This document shows, piece after piece, positions 46,236-57,549 of a stretch of DNA of 64,000 nt. How positions within the stretch are numbered: the stretch's first letter is position 1; each line of letters begins with the position of its first letter. The position numbers and the translations under genes were made by a program. Under the pieces are notes generated by a model, which saw only the letters and a program-made list of their open reading frames with translations, did no database searches and was not told the DNA's origin. Location: positions 1,978,292 through 2,042,291 of the forward strand of contig NZ_LNYG01000013.1 in assembly GCF_001467745.1 (NCBI RefSeq). The letters run 5' to 3'. The DNA comes from Legionella jamestowniensis. Lineage in GTDB: Bacteria; Pseudomonadota; Gammaproteobacteria; Legionellales; Legionellaceae.

Positions 46236-48320
46236 ATGCCAAAACGGTATGTCATTATCCCTAATCTGGCTTTATATTTAAACAAGGGTGCCCATCATAT
46301 TGCAGAGGAGTTACAAAAGGCAATTACCTATGATGACTTACAGCTTTACCATTCCTGGGAAAAGGCCAAAAACCCTAAAAAACATGTCTTGAAAAACCGT
46401 TTCTCTGTTTCTGGGATTATCGAAATAGAAGTAGAGGATGAGGCTCAGCTAAAGAAAACGGAATTAAGAAAGTTTTGTGAAAAAATTTTGTCATTATCTT
46501 CCAAAGAAGAGAAGGAAAAAGAACTGTCAACCCTGGTTAAAGCGATTTTGGTCAAAGGTTTTTTGCTACCTTGCAACCAGTTATCTCTACAAAATAGAGA
46601 AGCTTTACAGGTGGCTGCTTTTAATTTTAATCCAAATGATGAGACTAAATTACTGTTAAATGAACCCCCATTACTGTACCTAAGCAATATTCCAAGAGAT
46701 ATCCATTTCTTGTTATTTATCGATCATCAATTCTTTCTTAATTTTGAAAATTGGCGCCAATACAATGCGAGAGAATCGAAAGGGAAAGGCTGTGTATATG
46801 ATCTGTTCCAGGGTATGGCCCTACTTGGTGATTTTCTGACGAGATATCAAAAAACGAAAACTGTAACCTTCCAGGAGATAAAATCGTTACATGGTGTGCT
46901 AAGTGAGAGTGTCTATTATAATTCCACAGATGACAGAAGAGGTGTTATTAGAGATGATTACAATACCTTTCCACTGCACGCAGATGCTGTAACGGTAGCT
47001 GGTCTAAAGGAATTGTTACAGCGAATTAAAGCTGATAATCAAGCTGATGGATTCAGAATAGGATATTTTAACCGCAGTCACATCATTTCTGATTTTTGTT
47101 TTACATTATCCTGGTTAATAAGAACCGAAATATTGCAGAAGAAATCTTCTGACAAAGAAGAGTCTACCCCAGATTTACTAATAGTATTAAGGGAATTGGA
47201 AAAGAAAGTCATCGATGAAATTATTCAAAAGAAAAAAGATATTCCTCCAAGCGATATAGAATTGATAGTTAAAAAATTTTTGGAAGATTTCGTCCCTCAT
47301 GAAAAGGTAAACAAGGCTAATTTTTGGGCTAACTTATCTTATTATTACGGTGATTTATCCCATCGTTTTATAAAAAGCTCCCCTAAAGAGGAATTTCATT
47401 ATGATCTTTTTCATTCCAGAGCCCATGCTTTGGCAAGTGCGGGTGGTGTAGAGTCAACCACGGTCAATATCCATGATTATAACGATCTGGAATTAGAAGC
47501 TTTGGCAAAAAAAATTTTTCAACTCATCCAAGAAGGTAAAGAGATTTATTTATTTACCCCTAAACGAGATTTGGCTGAAAAATGGGCAGATGAAGCGATC
47601 GCTCATTTTAATAACATCATACAAAAGGCGAATGGTGCAAACGAAATCATTGAGGTTACTGATAATTTGGTCCATGAGTTGGAAATATTACACCTCTTCC
47701 ATGATGTAAATTGTCGTACCAATTACTTATTAATGAATTTCTTATTTCTTGCGCATTCTATTAAATGGGCAATGGAATTTAACCCCAATCGTTTGGATGC
47801 TTATAGTAGTAAAGAGCGTATCGCGCAGCATAAAGAAGCAATTTTTCGTACGGACTATATAATTGCGAACCAGATTCAAATTTCTAAAAATAATGCGGTT
47901 ATAGATCATGCTTACCGATGCGCAAGACTAGGACTACAAGAACTGGACTATGCAGACATTGATTTAAGTGCGATGGGAGCTGATACCCAATACCAGGAAA
48001 TTTCTCAACCCTTCACTGATGCATTACGTGCATTTGAAAAGAGCTTTAATAATACCCTCACGACAAAAATTAAAAAATACGATGCACAACCAACACAGTT
48101 AAGTTCTAACCTTTTTTCAGTACCCAAAGAATATATCGAATTTGCAAAAGCGTTAAAACAATTTCAAGCCGATTATAATGTCCGTCATTTTTTTACCACA
48201 GTAGCCACGTTAAGCGAAATACCAGAAATAGAAGAAGATATTAAATCATTGCGTGTTCTAACTGGATTTAGCGAAGATTCAGTAAAAACTATGGGGATGA
48301 ATTTTAATAATGTGGGCTGA
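46236..48320 (+). CDS. Large effector-like protein with a degenerate Fic motif
   Basis: A 694-aa product I cannot name. H486-L-F488-H-D490-V-N492-C-R494-T matches the Fic catalytic loop HxFx(D/E)GN(G/K)R except that both Gly are replaced (V, C). The context VHELEILHLF and TNYLLMNFLFLAH fits the flanking helices. TFQEIKSLHGVLSES near residue 211 and RRGVIRDDYNTFPLHADAVTV near 233 resemble the first Fic helix and the target-binding flap. The two halves are some 230 residues apart, so there is a large insertion. The C-terminus has an acidic E-block (SEIPEIEEDIKSL). AT-rich, alone on the plus strand, with AAGAAGG as ribosome binding site. AMPylation or phosphocholination is possible; the Gly changes may alter it. 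Confidence 0.85.
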   Translation: MPKRYVIIPNLALYLNKGAHHIAEELQKAITYDDLQLYHSWEKAKNPKKHVLKNRFSVSGIIEIEVEDEAQLKKTELRKFCEKILSLSSKEEKEKELSTLVKAILVKGFLLPCNQLSLQNREALQVAAFNFNPNDETKLLLNEPPLLYLSNIPRDIHFLLFIDHQFFLNFENWRQYNARESKGKGCVYDLFQGMALLGDFLTRYQKTKTVTFQEIKSLHGVLSESVYYNSTDDRRGVIRDDYNTFPLHADAVTVAGLKELLQRIKADNQADGFRIGYFNRSHIISDFCFTLSWLIRTEILQKKSSDKEESTPDLLIVLRELEKKVIDEIIQKKKDIPPSDIELIVKKFLEDFVPHEKVNKANFWANLSYYYGDLSHRFIKSSPKEEFHYDLFHSRAHALASAGGVESTTVNIHDYNDLELEALAKKIFQLIQEGKEIYLFTPKRDLAEKWADEAIAHFNNIIQKANGANEIIEVTDNLVHELEILHLFHDVNCRTNYLLMNFLFLAHSIKWAMEFNPNRLDAYSSKERIAQHKEAIFRTDYIIANQIQISKNNAVIDHAYRCARLGLQELDYADIDLSAMGADTQYQEISQPFTDALRAFEKSFNNTLTTKIKKYDAQPTQLSSNLFSVPKEYIEFAKALKQFQADYNVRHFFTTVATLSEIPEIEEDIKSLRVLTGFSEDSVKTMGMNFNNVG

Positions 48321-48406
48321 ACCTATGCTTCGATTCATAGTAGGGTCGGAGTTAAGCAAGGACCTTCGCGCCTAAGCTAAAATAAGTATCAAAATTTTAT
48401 ATATTG

Positions 48407-48985
48407 CTATTTGTTTTTGCTGTTTAAAAAATTTTTGATTATCTGAAGTTGCGATTCAGTACTCAACAGGCCGTCAATGATTATAGTGGCCTTTTGTTTA
48501 AGGTCCTCATCAAAAAACAAAGGCCTTGAATGGTTTAAATAAAAATTGATCTCTTCAAGAAGATTTTCTTTGGTCTTTAATTTATCTGCAAAATCCCTCA
48601 AAATGCGGCGGCATAATAAAATATCAAGAGGTACTTCAATATGGATACATGTATCAATATATTCGCCTGTCTGTTTATGAAGTCTACCTAAAGGTGCATC
48701 AAAAATTATGTATTTTGTGGGTTGAAGGGAAGTGTTTAGTACAGGGTGAATAATCTCTTTTTTTGATTTCAGGTTTGCCAAAACCATTTTAAGATTTTCT
48801 CTTTGAAATTCACTGTAATTACAACCCTTATGATGCCAATCGATATAATCTTCAGGTTCTAAAGAAATTTCATCAAAGTCATCCCATGAAATAAGCATTG
48901 CTTTTAAATTCTGGGATAATGCTTTTGCCAAAGTTGATTTTCCAGCACCTGTTTTACCACTAATGCCAATAATATGAGGAGTCAT
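48407..48985 (-). CDS. P-loop kinase, uridine-kinase-like
   Basis: The 192-aa product starts with a Walker A loop (GISGKTGAGKSTLAKAL, residues 7-23), then SWDDFDEISLEPEDYIDWHHKGCNYSEF, typical of the small nucleoside or sugar kinase group. A Walker-B-like strand (KYIIFDAPLGRLHKQTG) and CRRILRDFADKLKTKEN (lid region) follow. Likely a phosphotransferase on a small molecule; the substrate is unknown. It sits in the accessory stretch beside tRNA-Pro, with a GNAT gene 48 bp upstream on the same strand. Confidence 0.82.
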   Translation of the reverse strand: MTPHIIGISGKTGAGKSTLAKALSQNLKAMLISWDDFDEISLEPEDYIDWHHKGCNYSEFQRENLKMVLANLKSKKEIIHPVLNTSLQPTKYIIFDAPLGRLHKQTGEYIDTCIHIEVPLDILLCRRILRDFADKLKTKENLLEEINFYLNHSRPLFFDEDLKQKATIIIDGLLSTESQLQIIKNFLNSKNK

Positions 48986-49033
48986 AATAATTTCTCTATC
49001 ACAGTGACTGGGATTATCTTTTTATAAATTTAT

Positions 49034-49594
49034 CTACCGCTGATTAAAACGCTTAATCAATAAATGATGAGGTTTACCGGCACCTGAAACGTCGCCTGAC
49101 ATCACAAAATCAGCAACATACTCAAATCCTGCTTTCATGTAAACATGTTTGGCTCTAGGATTATCACTTGCAGGATCAATTAAAAATGTGTCGGCTTGGG
49201 GATCAATCTCTTTTATAAAAAAGTTAATAAATTCTATTAACGTTTTAGCTCCATAACCTTTGCCAAGATAACTTGTATTACCAATCATGTAATCTATGCT
49301 ATAAGAATGTCCGGTCTTGGAAAGGTTAGCCAATTTAATTTTGTCAATATCTTCTTCGCTTGTTTCTTGGATTGTCATTAACATTGCGAAAGGTCTTCCA
49401 TCATCGCTTGCTATCCAATAAACATATTTACCGTCTGCATAGGATGAGGGTTCTGTGCGACCATTGATAAAGTTTAAGATGTCATCTTTATGGGCTTGCG
49501 TGTTATCCCAGAACTCCTGCACATAGGGTTCTTTAAGCCAACTAAAGATTGCATCAACGTGGCTTGAATTGGCTTTTTCAAAAAAAATGTTCAT
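49034..49594 (-). CDS. GNAT-family N-acetyltransferase, AAC(6')-like
   Basis: The 186-aa product has the acetyl-CoA site YLGKGYGAKTLIEFI near residue 108 and, further on, LIDPASDNPRAKHVYMKAGFEYVADF. WLKEPYVQEFWDN near residue 19 and IDYMIGNTSYLGKGYG resemble aminoglycoside 6'-N-acetyltransferases and their unassigned relatives. I would not call resistance from sequence alone; siderophore-biosynthesis and other small-molecule acetyltransferases share these features. It pairs with the kinase gene downstream. Confidence 0.82.
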   Translation of the reverse strand: MNIFFEKANSSHVDAIFSWLKEPYVQEFWDNTQAHKDDILNFINGRTEPSSYADGKYVYWIASDDGRPFAMLMTIQETSEEDIDKIKLANLSKTGHSYSIDYMIGNTSYLGKGYGAKTLIEFINFFIKEIDPQADTFLIDPASDNPRAKHVYMKAGFEYVADFVMSGDVSGAGKPHHLLIKRFNQR

Positions 49595-49721
49595 CAGCTA
49601 ATCTCTGGTGGGTGTTTAAAATTTCTTCCGTGTCAGATAATTGCTTGGCATGTAATTAAATAAATGAGGCTGTTTGCAATAATTGGTTACAAAGCCAGTC
49701 GTAATATCAGATTAAGCGTAA

Positions 49722-49798
49722 TGGTCGGAGTGACAGGAGTTGAACCTGCGACCCCTGCCTCCCGAAGGCAGTGCTCTACCAGGCTGAGCTACACTCCG
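49722..49798 (-). tRNA. tRNA-Pro (anticodon CGG)
   Basis: The minus strand folds into a full cloverleaf: acceptor CGGAGTG paired with CACTCCG, D-arm AGCTCAGCCTGGTAGAGC, anticodon arm CTGCC-TTCGGGA-GGCAG with CGG at positions 34-36, T-arm with GTTCAACTC, and an encoded CCA end. It lies between the GNAT gene and ispB. Confidence 0.95.
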
Positions 49799-49810
49799 AT
49801 TATTCATTCG

Positions 49811-50779
49811 TTAATGCTCTCGTTTTACTGCAAACAGTGCCAATTCCTCCAGGGCATTTTTGTAAACTGAAACAGGCAGGCATTGTAACGCAGACAGTGC
49901 TTTATCAACTTCGAGCTCAGCATAACTGCGTGTGAATTCTATCGCTTTGGTTTCTTTAATCGCTGTTAATATTTCCGTTAAATTTTGCAAACTGCCTTCT
50001 TGAATGCTTCTTTTTATCAGTTTTTGCTGCGAGGGTGTACCATGTTTCAGGGCATGGAGTAAAGGAAGAGTTGCTTTACCATCAGCCAAATCATCCCCAA
50101 TATTTTTTCCAATGGTTGTAGCATCGGAGCAATAATCCAAAGCATCGTCAATAAGCTGAAAGGCATTTCCCAAGTGTAGTCCATAATCGTATAAGGCTTG
50201 TGCTTGAACTTCACCGGCTTGACTGAGATGGGCACCGATTGCTGCTGAAGCAGCAAATAATAGAGCTGTTTTGGCGCGAATGACATCAAGATATTCTTCA
50301 ACTGTAAGTTCAATATTATGTCGATTAACTAATTGTCTAACTTCACCACAACTTATTTCATGGGAGGTATTAGCTAGTAAACGTAGTATTTCAAAATTAT
50401 TAACATTCACCATTAACTGTACAGACTGTGTAAATAAGTAGTCGCCAACTAATATGCTTGCTTTGCTACCCCAGATTTCATTGGCTGTTTCCCGACCACG
50501 ACGCAAGGTTGATTCATCAACTACATCATCGTGTAATAGAGTAGCTGTATGAAAAAACTCAACCATGGCTGCCAGCGTAATATGGTCATTACCCTGATAT
50601 CCGCAAGCATGACTTGCTAAAAGTACTAATAAGGGTCGTAAGCGTTTGCCACCGCTTTGCACGATATGATGCGCCAAATCATCAATTAAACCAACTTGAG
50701 ACTGGATTTTATCGACTATTAAAGCATTGACAGCTTCAAAATCTGCATGAACTAACTCTCGTAAACGGGCAACCGTCAT
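49811..50779 (-). CDS. ispB: Octaprenyl diphosphate synthase
   Basis: It makes the ubiquinone side chain from IPP and FPP. The 322-aa trans-prenyltransferase has both Asp-rich motifs: LLHDDVVDES near residue 83 and LIDDALDYCSD near residue 210, plus GGKRLRPLLVLLAS near residue 44. In gammaproteobacteria it lies next to rplU-rpmA, here about 3 kb away on the other strand. Confidence 0.93.
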   Translation of the reverse strand: MTVARLRELVHADFEAVNALIVDKIQSQVGLIDDLAHHIVQSGGKRLRPLLVLLASHACGYQGNDHITLAAMVEFFHTATLLHDDVVDESTLRRGRETANEIWGSKASILVGDYLFTQSVQLMVNVNNFEILRLLANTSHEISCGEVRQLVNRHNIELTVEEYLDVIRAKTALLFAASAAIGAHLSQAGEVQAQALYDYGLHLGNAFQLIDDALDYCSDATTIGKNIGDDLADGKATLPLLHALKHGTPSQQKLIKRSIQEGSLQNLTEILTAIKETKAIEFTRSYAELEVDKALSALQCLPVSVYKNALEELALFAVKREH

Positions 50780-50940
50780 TACTTATCCTCTAAGATAGAA
50801 TTTATGCATGCTAAGGGGGGCATAAAATAATGTCAAGTTTGCTGGAGAATGAGCCAGGTAACACACTTAATATAAAAGGCTATTTTTTGCCCACGCAACA
50901 TATTTATGCACTTCAAACCTCGCTAGCTTGCTAAAACTGG

Positions 50941-50961
50941 GTTCCACGCAAAGCGTGGAAC
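50941..50961. repeat. Short perfect hairpin between ispB and ychF
   Basis: GTTCCACGC and GCGTGGAAC pair over 9 bp around AAA. The surrounding 213-base gap 50780..50992 has no gene. It lies 31 bp past the ychF stop and could be a terminator, though no T run follows on either strand. Confidence 0.55.
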
Positions 50962-50992
50962 GTAGCTATCTGAATTTTTATATCTCTGTGTC

Positions 50993-52084
50993 CTAAACAT
51001 TAAAGCGAAAGTGCATTACATCTCCATCGCACACAATGTATTCTTTTCCTTCAAGCCGCAATTTTCCTGCTTCTTTCGCACCTTGTTCACCACGATGGGC
51101 AATAAACGCTTCGTAAGCAATTACTTCTGCGCGAATAAAGCCCTTTTCAAAGTCAGTATGAATCACACCGGCTGCTTGAGGTGCAGTTGCTCCTTTGGGA
51201 ATGGTCCAAGCACGCACTTCTTTGACACCAGCTGTAAAATACGTTTGTAAACCTAACAAATCATACCCTGCACGAATAACACGGTTTAACCCTGGCTCTT
51301 CCAAGCCTAAGTCTGTCATGAATTCTTTTCGATCAGCTTCATCCAAGTCCATAAGTTCGGCTTCCGTAGCGGCACAAAGTGCCACAACTTTTGCTTTTTC
51401 TTCAGTGGCAAGTCTGGTGACTTTTTCTAAGAGGGGATTATTCTCATAGCCATTATCATCTACATTTGCTATGTAAAGTACAGGCTTTGCAGTTAATAAA
51501 AATAACCGGCGAACAACGGCCTCTTCTTCATGGGTTAATTCTAATGTTCGAACAGGTTTTCCTGCATCGAGATGTTGTTTAGCTTTTTCAAGCACTTGCT
51601 TTTCAAAAAGCGCTTCTTTATTGCCACTTTTGCTATTTTTGGCAGCTTTCATGAGCGCTTTTTCAACTGTTTCCATATCGGCCAAAGCTAATTCTGTGTT
51701 AATAACCTCAATGTCACTAATCGGATCAACCTTGCCTTCAACATGGATGATATCGTTATTTTCAAAACAACGAACCACGTGAGCAATAGCATCGGTCTCA
51801 CGAATATTTGCCAAGAACTGATTGCCTAAACCCTCGCCACTGGAAGCCCCTTTAACCAAACCAGCAATATCAACAAATTGCATGGTTGCAGGAAGCGTTT
51901 GTTGCGGCTTTACAATTTCACTCAACGCCTCAAGTCTTGGATCGGGGACAGTAACAATACCAACATTCGGTTCAATGGTGCAGAAAGGGTAATTGGACGC
52001 TTCAATTCCAGCTTTGGTTAGTGCATTGAATAAGGTCGATTTACCTACGTTGGGCAAGCCAACAATCCCACACTTAAATCCCAT
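50993..52084 (-). CDS. ychF: Redox-regulated ATPase YchF (OLA1 family)
   Basis: An Obg-family P-loop NTPase that binds ribosomes and prefers ATP. The 363-aa product starts [22 protein letters not shown]; it has G3 [22 protein letters not shown], the family's altered G4 (a NVDD-type motif in YIANVDDNG), a coiled-coil insertion, and a C-terminal TGS domain (about 275-363). Length is as in E. coli. It follows pth by 55 bp, in the usual pth-ychF pair. Confidence 0.96.
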   Translation of the reverse strand: MGFKCGIVGLPNVGKSTLFNALTKAGIEASNYPFCTIEPNVGIVTVPDPRLEALSEIVKPQQTLPATMQFVDIAGLVKGASSGEGLGNQFLANIRETDAIAHVVRCFENNDIIHVEGKVDPISDIEVINTELALADMETVEKALMKAAKNSKSGNKEALFEKQVLEKAKQHLDAGKPVRTLELTHEEEAVVRRLFLLTAKPVLYIANVDDNGYENNPLLEKVTRLATEEKAKVVALCAATEAELMDLDEADRKEFMTDLGLEEPGLNRVIRAGYDLLGLQTYFTAGVKEVRAWTIPKGATAPQAAGVIHTDFEKGFIRAEVIAYEAFIAHRGEQGAKEAGKLRLEGKEYIVCDGDVMHFRFNV

Positions 52085-52139
52085 ATTGTTTACCTCGTTT
52101 TGTAATTTAAAGGGGAGTAAAGATTACTATCCCGATAGC

Positions 52140-52709
52140 TTATCCATTGATTAAATTCATCGCTGCGGCAATAGGACCTGTTAAAAGGGTTGGCATCACT
52201 GCAATGCCTCTTTCTATTGCATCAAATATCAGTTGTCTATCTTGTTGTGAAGGTTTGCCCAAGACATAATTTAATACCATATCTTTATGCCCAGGATGGC
52301 CAATACCAATTCTTAAACGGTGAAAATTGGTGTTTCCTAAATGAGTAATAATATCGCGTAATCCATTATGGCCGCCGTGACCTCCCCCTGTTTTTATTTT
52401 GATGCGACCAGTGGGTAAATCAAGCTCATCATGGGCGACCAGGATTTCATGGCTTTCGATACGATAAAATTGGCACACTTCTCTGACAGGCAAGCCACTA
52501 TGATTCATAAACGTAATTGGCAGAATTGTTTTACAGGGAGAACATTTAATTTCAAAATTAGCCAATTCGCAATGTAATTTTTTTTCTAGTTTAAATGAAG
52601 CCCCGTAATGACGGGCTAATGCTTCAACAAACCATCCACCGGCATTGTGTCTTGTATGCTCATAGGCAGAACCTGGGTTACGCAGCCCAATGATAAGTTT
52701 AATTGCCAT
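52140..52709 (-). CDS. pth: Peptidyl-tRNA hydrolase
   Basis: It recycles peptidyl-tRNA dropped by stalled ribosomes. The 189-aa product has GLRNPGSAYEHTRHNAGGWFV (catalytic His near residue 21), FMNHSGLPV near residue 67, the AHDELDLPTGRIKIKTGGGHGGHNGLRDI block near residue 92 and IGIGHPGHKDMVLNYVLGKP. Full length. It is between rplY and ychF, the usual arrangement. Confidence 0.96.
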   Translation of the reverse strand: MAIKLIIGLRNPGSAYEHTRHNAGGWFVEALARHYGASFKLEKKLHCELANFEIKCSPCKTILPITFMNHSGLPVREVCQFYRIESHEILVAHDELDLPTGRIKIKTGGGHGGHNGLRDIITHLGNTNFHRLRIGIGHPGHKDMVLNYVLGKPSQQDRQLIFDAIERGIAVMPTLLTGPIAAAMNLING

Positions 52710-52756
52710 GATGGTATCTTTAAATGTAACTAAACGTAATTCGTATTATAAAATAA

Positions 52757-52773
52757 GGCGGGTTTTACCCGCC
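52757..52773 (-). terminator. Terminator between rplY and pth
   Basis: GGCGGGT and ACCCGCC form a 7-bp perfect stem around TTT. On the minus strand it is followed by TTATTTTATAA. It lies 8 bp past the rplY stop. Confidence 0.7.
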
Positions 52774-52781
52774 CTATATTG

Positions 52782-53429
52782 CTACTCAGCTTGTTCTGGA
52801 CCTTCTTCAGCAGCAGGTGTAGCCACAGAGGGTGCTTCTTCTTCGGCTGCACTAACTTTGGGTGAGTGGATACTAACAACTGGCAAATTATGACTTTCAT
52901 CAAGCGCAGTAGCCAACTGAACGCCTTTCGGTAGTTTCAAATCAGATAAGTGAACGACATCATCCAAACCTACATTGGTCATATCAACCTCAATAAATTC
53001 AGGCAAGTCTTTCGCTTTACAACGAACTTCAACCTGAGTCATTGTATGGGTGACAATACCACCAGCTCTCACACCTTTAGAGTCTTGTTCATTGGTAAAA
53101 TGAATAGGAACATTTTTTACCAAGATATCTTTTGCAGAAACGCGCTGTAAATCCATGTGTAAAATAACAGGCTTGTAAGGGTGACGTTGTAAATCTTTTA
53201 AAATTACATGTTCAACTTTACCATCAACATTCAAATCAAAAACGCTTGAAAAAATGCTTTCATTTTCCAATGCCTTAATGACTTTATTATGTAATAAATG
53301 AATAGTCTTGGGTGCTTTTTCGCCACCATAAAGGACGGCAGGTACTTTGTTTTCAAGACGACGTAGGCGGCGGCTCGCACCTTTCCCTATATCATTTCTT
53401 GATTCTGCTTCTAAAACGATTGTTGACAT
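52782..53429 (-). CDS. rplY: 50S ribosomal protein L25/general stress protein Ctc
   Basis: It binds 5S rRNA. The 215-aa product is the long CTC form. The L25 domain fills about 1-95 (LEAESRNDIGKGASRRLRRLENKVPAVLYGG), and the C-terminal beta domain about 96-185 follows (VPIHFTNEQDSKGVRAGG). The acidic Ala/Glu tail (AAEEEAPSVATPAAEEGPEQ) is typical. It is followed by a terminator and pth. Confidence 0.94.
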   Translation of the reverse strand: MSTIVLEAESRNDIGKGASRRLRRLENKVPAVLYGGEKAPKTIHLLHNKVIKALENESIFSSVFDLNVDGKVEHVILKDLQRHPYKPVILHMDLQRVSAKDILVKNVPIHFTNEQDSKGVRAGGIVTHTMTQVEVRCKAKDLPEFIEVDMTNVGLDDVVHLSDLKLPKGVQLATALDESHNLPVVSIHSPKVSAAEEEAPSVATPAAEEGPEQAE

Positions 53430-53587
53430 CTTTAGTCTCCATAATTAATGAACCCTTGTTTAGCCCGCGACCAGGGTAAACACCTATAATGCAGGAAAGG
53501 GTGGCATAGTATATAATATAGTTTGCTCGGGGACAAATTGAGTTTTATGTATGGGTCAATCAGAAATTCCAAGACGCATCAATTTGC

Positions 53588-53644
53588 ATTATACGAAGTA
53601 TAATTTAAAATCAACTTGAAGTCCTTGCAGTTATCTCATAGAAT
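53588..53644 (+). promoter_or_regulatory. rplU: rplU-rpmA promoter with an upstream palindrome
   Basis: TTGAAG at 53616-53621 and TAGAAT at 53639-53644 with a 17-base spacer lie 51 bp before rplU. Just upstream, ATTATAC-GAA-GTATAAT (53588-53604) is a perfect 7-bp palindrome with a 3-base centre. It could be an operator or an alternative -10 for either strand. The rest of 53430..53694 carries the rplY promoter region on the other strand, and no gene. Confidence 0.55.
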
Positions 53645-53694
53645 ATGCCACTTTGTTGAATTTGTGAAAGCCGCTTAGGCGTTGGAGAATAGCT

Positions 53695-54006
53695 ATGTAT
53701 GCTGTAATTAAGACGGGCGGTAAGCAATACCGCGTAAAAGAAGGTGACATCCTTAAATTGGAATTGCTGCCTGCTGATGTCGGTAACGAAGTAAGCTTTT
53801 CTGAAGTTCTTATGATTGCTGACGGTGATAAATTTACTTGTGGTTCACCACTGGTTAAAAATGCTGTTGTTAAGGCTGAAGTTCTCGGTCATGATCGGCA
53901 CAAAAAAATTAAAATTATTAAGTTCCGTCGTCGTAAGCATCATATGAAACAAATGGGGCATCGACAACATTATACGCAAGTAAAAATTACTGCGATTAGT
54001 AAGTAA
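53695..54006 (+). CDS. rplU: 50S ribosomal protein L21
   Basis: The 103-aa L21 starts YAVIKTGGKQYRVKEGD and has the KIKIIKFRRRKHHMKQMGHRQHYTQVKI block. Length is typical. It is first of the rplU-rpmA pair, 15 bp before rpmA, and divergent from rplY. Confidence 0.97.
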   Translation: MYAVIKTGGKQYRVKEGDILKLELLPADVGNEVSFSEVLMIADGDKFTCGSPLVKNAVVKAEVLGHDRHKKIKIIKFRRRKHHMKQMGHRQHYTQVKITAISK

Positions 54007-54021
54007 GAAAGGGGAGAAGAA

Positions 54022-54285
54022 ATGGCTCATAAAAAAGCAGGTGGTAGTACTCGTAACGGCCGCGACTCGAATCCCAAGTATCTTGGTGTTAAACGTTCTG
54101 GTGGCCAACTGGTAAATGCTGGTGAAATTCTTGTACGTCAACGTGGAACCCGTTTTCATGCTGGTGAAGGTGTTGGTTGTGGGCGTGATCACACGCTTTA
54201 TGCGTTAGCAGCAGGGACTGTTCAATTCTCTGTTAAGGGTGCAAAAAACCGCAAGTACATTAGTATCCAAGCTATTCAAGAATAA
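54022..54285 (+). CDS. rpmA: 50S ribosomal protein L27
   Basis: The 87-aa L27 starts [24 protein letters not shown], the N-terminal tail that reaches the peptidyl transferase centre, and has [29 protein letters not shown] precedes ATG 54022. Confidence 0.97.
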   Translation: MAHKKAGGSTRNGRDSNPKYLGVKRSGGQLVNAGEILVRQRGTRFHAGEGVGCGRDHTLYALAAGTVQFSVKGAKNRKYISIQAIQE

Positions 54286-54356
54286 ATAATACTATTGATT
54301 GGTGTGCTCAAGCTCAAAAAACTGAGACTCCTTTAACCAAAGAAGATCTCAAAGCG

Positions 54357-54467
54357 ATGGATAAGAAATTGTTGTTCTTATCCAAATCCAAAATACCCTT
54401 CACTCGTGAAGTCACCGCCGTCATGGCAGCAGTTGTCACTTTTGATTTCGCTTGGAGCAGAGCCTGA
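54357..54467 (+). pseudogene. Possible small ORF or gene remnant between rpmA and obgE
   Basis: From ATG 54357 the frame gives 36 aa: it opens DKKLLFLSKSKIPFTREV and ends FDFAWSRA, just before a terminator. The same frame is open back to 54264 with coding-like text (IDWCAQAQKTETPLTKEDLKA) but no ATG, GTG or TTG. It looks like the end of a gene that lost its start, or a small gene with an unusual start. I do not recognise it. Confidence 0.3.
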
Positions 54468-54474
54468 ATAGTAG

Positions 54475-54497
54475 CCCCGCTTTTGGGGTTTTTTTTT
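54475..54497 (+). terminator. Intrinsic terminator before obgE
   Basis: CCCC and GGGG around GCTTTT, followed by nine T. It ends 14 bp before the obgE ATG, so most rplU-rpmA transcription should stop here. obgE expression would then depend on read-through or an internal promoter. Confidence 0.7.
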
Positions 54498-54507
54498 AGG
54501 TGATTGA

Positions 54508-56588
<2,081 letters not shown>

Positions 56589-56592
<4 letters not shown>

Positions 56593-57548
56593 TTTGATGT
56601 TTCCAGTTCAATAAAATTAAGGCGTTTTACATGAGGCTGATTCGCGTAAAAGAGTATTCCCCAGAGGCTTACAGCGGGATTATCATCCATTAAGAAACGG
56701 CCATCTGCAACAAGTAATGGCAAAGGATTTGCCATAATTACATACCCATCGCAAAACCAATTAAAAACAGTAAAATCCCTCATTAACGAGGGGGAGTTTT
56801 TTACATAAGCAGGAAGATTCGCAGTACGTGCCAGAGGGTAATCAGCAGCAATAATAGCATTACTGTTGCCTAATACGGGAAGAGTGATATCAAAGACAAA
56901 CAAACGTTCTTTGGAAATGGCTATTCCTCGCCAATAAGTAGAACTTGCCATTTTAGGAAACAGGCGCAATCTATGCAGCATTAGATGCTCGCGTTTCAGT
57001 AAATGTTGCATGAGCTGTAAACCGCGGTAATGTTGGTAAGCATTAAATAATACTATCATCATGGCAACGGCTAAACCGTAAAATACACCTTTGACATTAT
57101 TATTCACTATTGTCCACGTAAGACCGAGAATCAAGGGGAAAGTAAAAAATGGGTCAATGATTGAAATTAGATCCCAACTCACCCGTGTGTTGGAAAAAGG
57201 CCAGTAAAGAACGGTCCCATAACTGGTCAACGCGTCAAGCAGGCCATGCGTGCCATAACCTATAAAGGCAGCGAGAAAGGTTAAAACGAAATGGTTTCGA
57301 AATCGACGAAAAAGCATTAACACTAAAGAGACTAACAGGGCTCCTAAGGGGACAAATAGTAAAGAATGGGTGAATTGTCGATGATAAATAAAAAATAAAA
57401 GAGGATCGCTAGAAGAGTTAATGAATATGTCCAGATCGGCTGCCATGCCCGCCAGCCCGCCAACAATCCAGGCATTATGTCTGTCCCTTTTATGTAGGAT
57501 TGCCTGGGCACAGGCTGCTCCCAACGCTCCTTGGGTAACAGGATCCAC
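56589..57548 (-). CDS. Membrane-bound metal-dependent hydrolase, DUF457 (YdjM-like)
   Basis: The 319-aa product starts at GTG 57548 with DPVTQGALGAACAQAILHKR, followed by GLAGMAADLDIFI and a QFTHSLLFVPLGALLV segment, and then GYGTHGLLDALTSYGT. These conserved His/Asp pairs on membrane segments define the DUF457/YdjM family. There are about four to five hydrophobic segments in the first 180 residues and a soluble C-terminal half. Function unknown. It overlaps cinA by 4 bp and follows the MscS gene by 1 bp, so all three form one operon. Confidence 0.87.
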
Positions 57549-57549
57549 G

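Noticed and set aside
49664..49870. Open frame containing GVEPATPASRRQCS
   Set aside because: It reads across tRNA-Pro on the opposite strand; this peptide is a well-known artefact of that tRNA.
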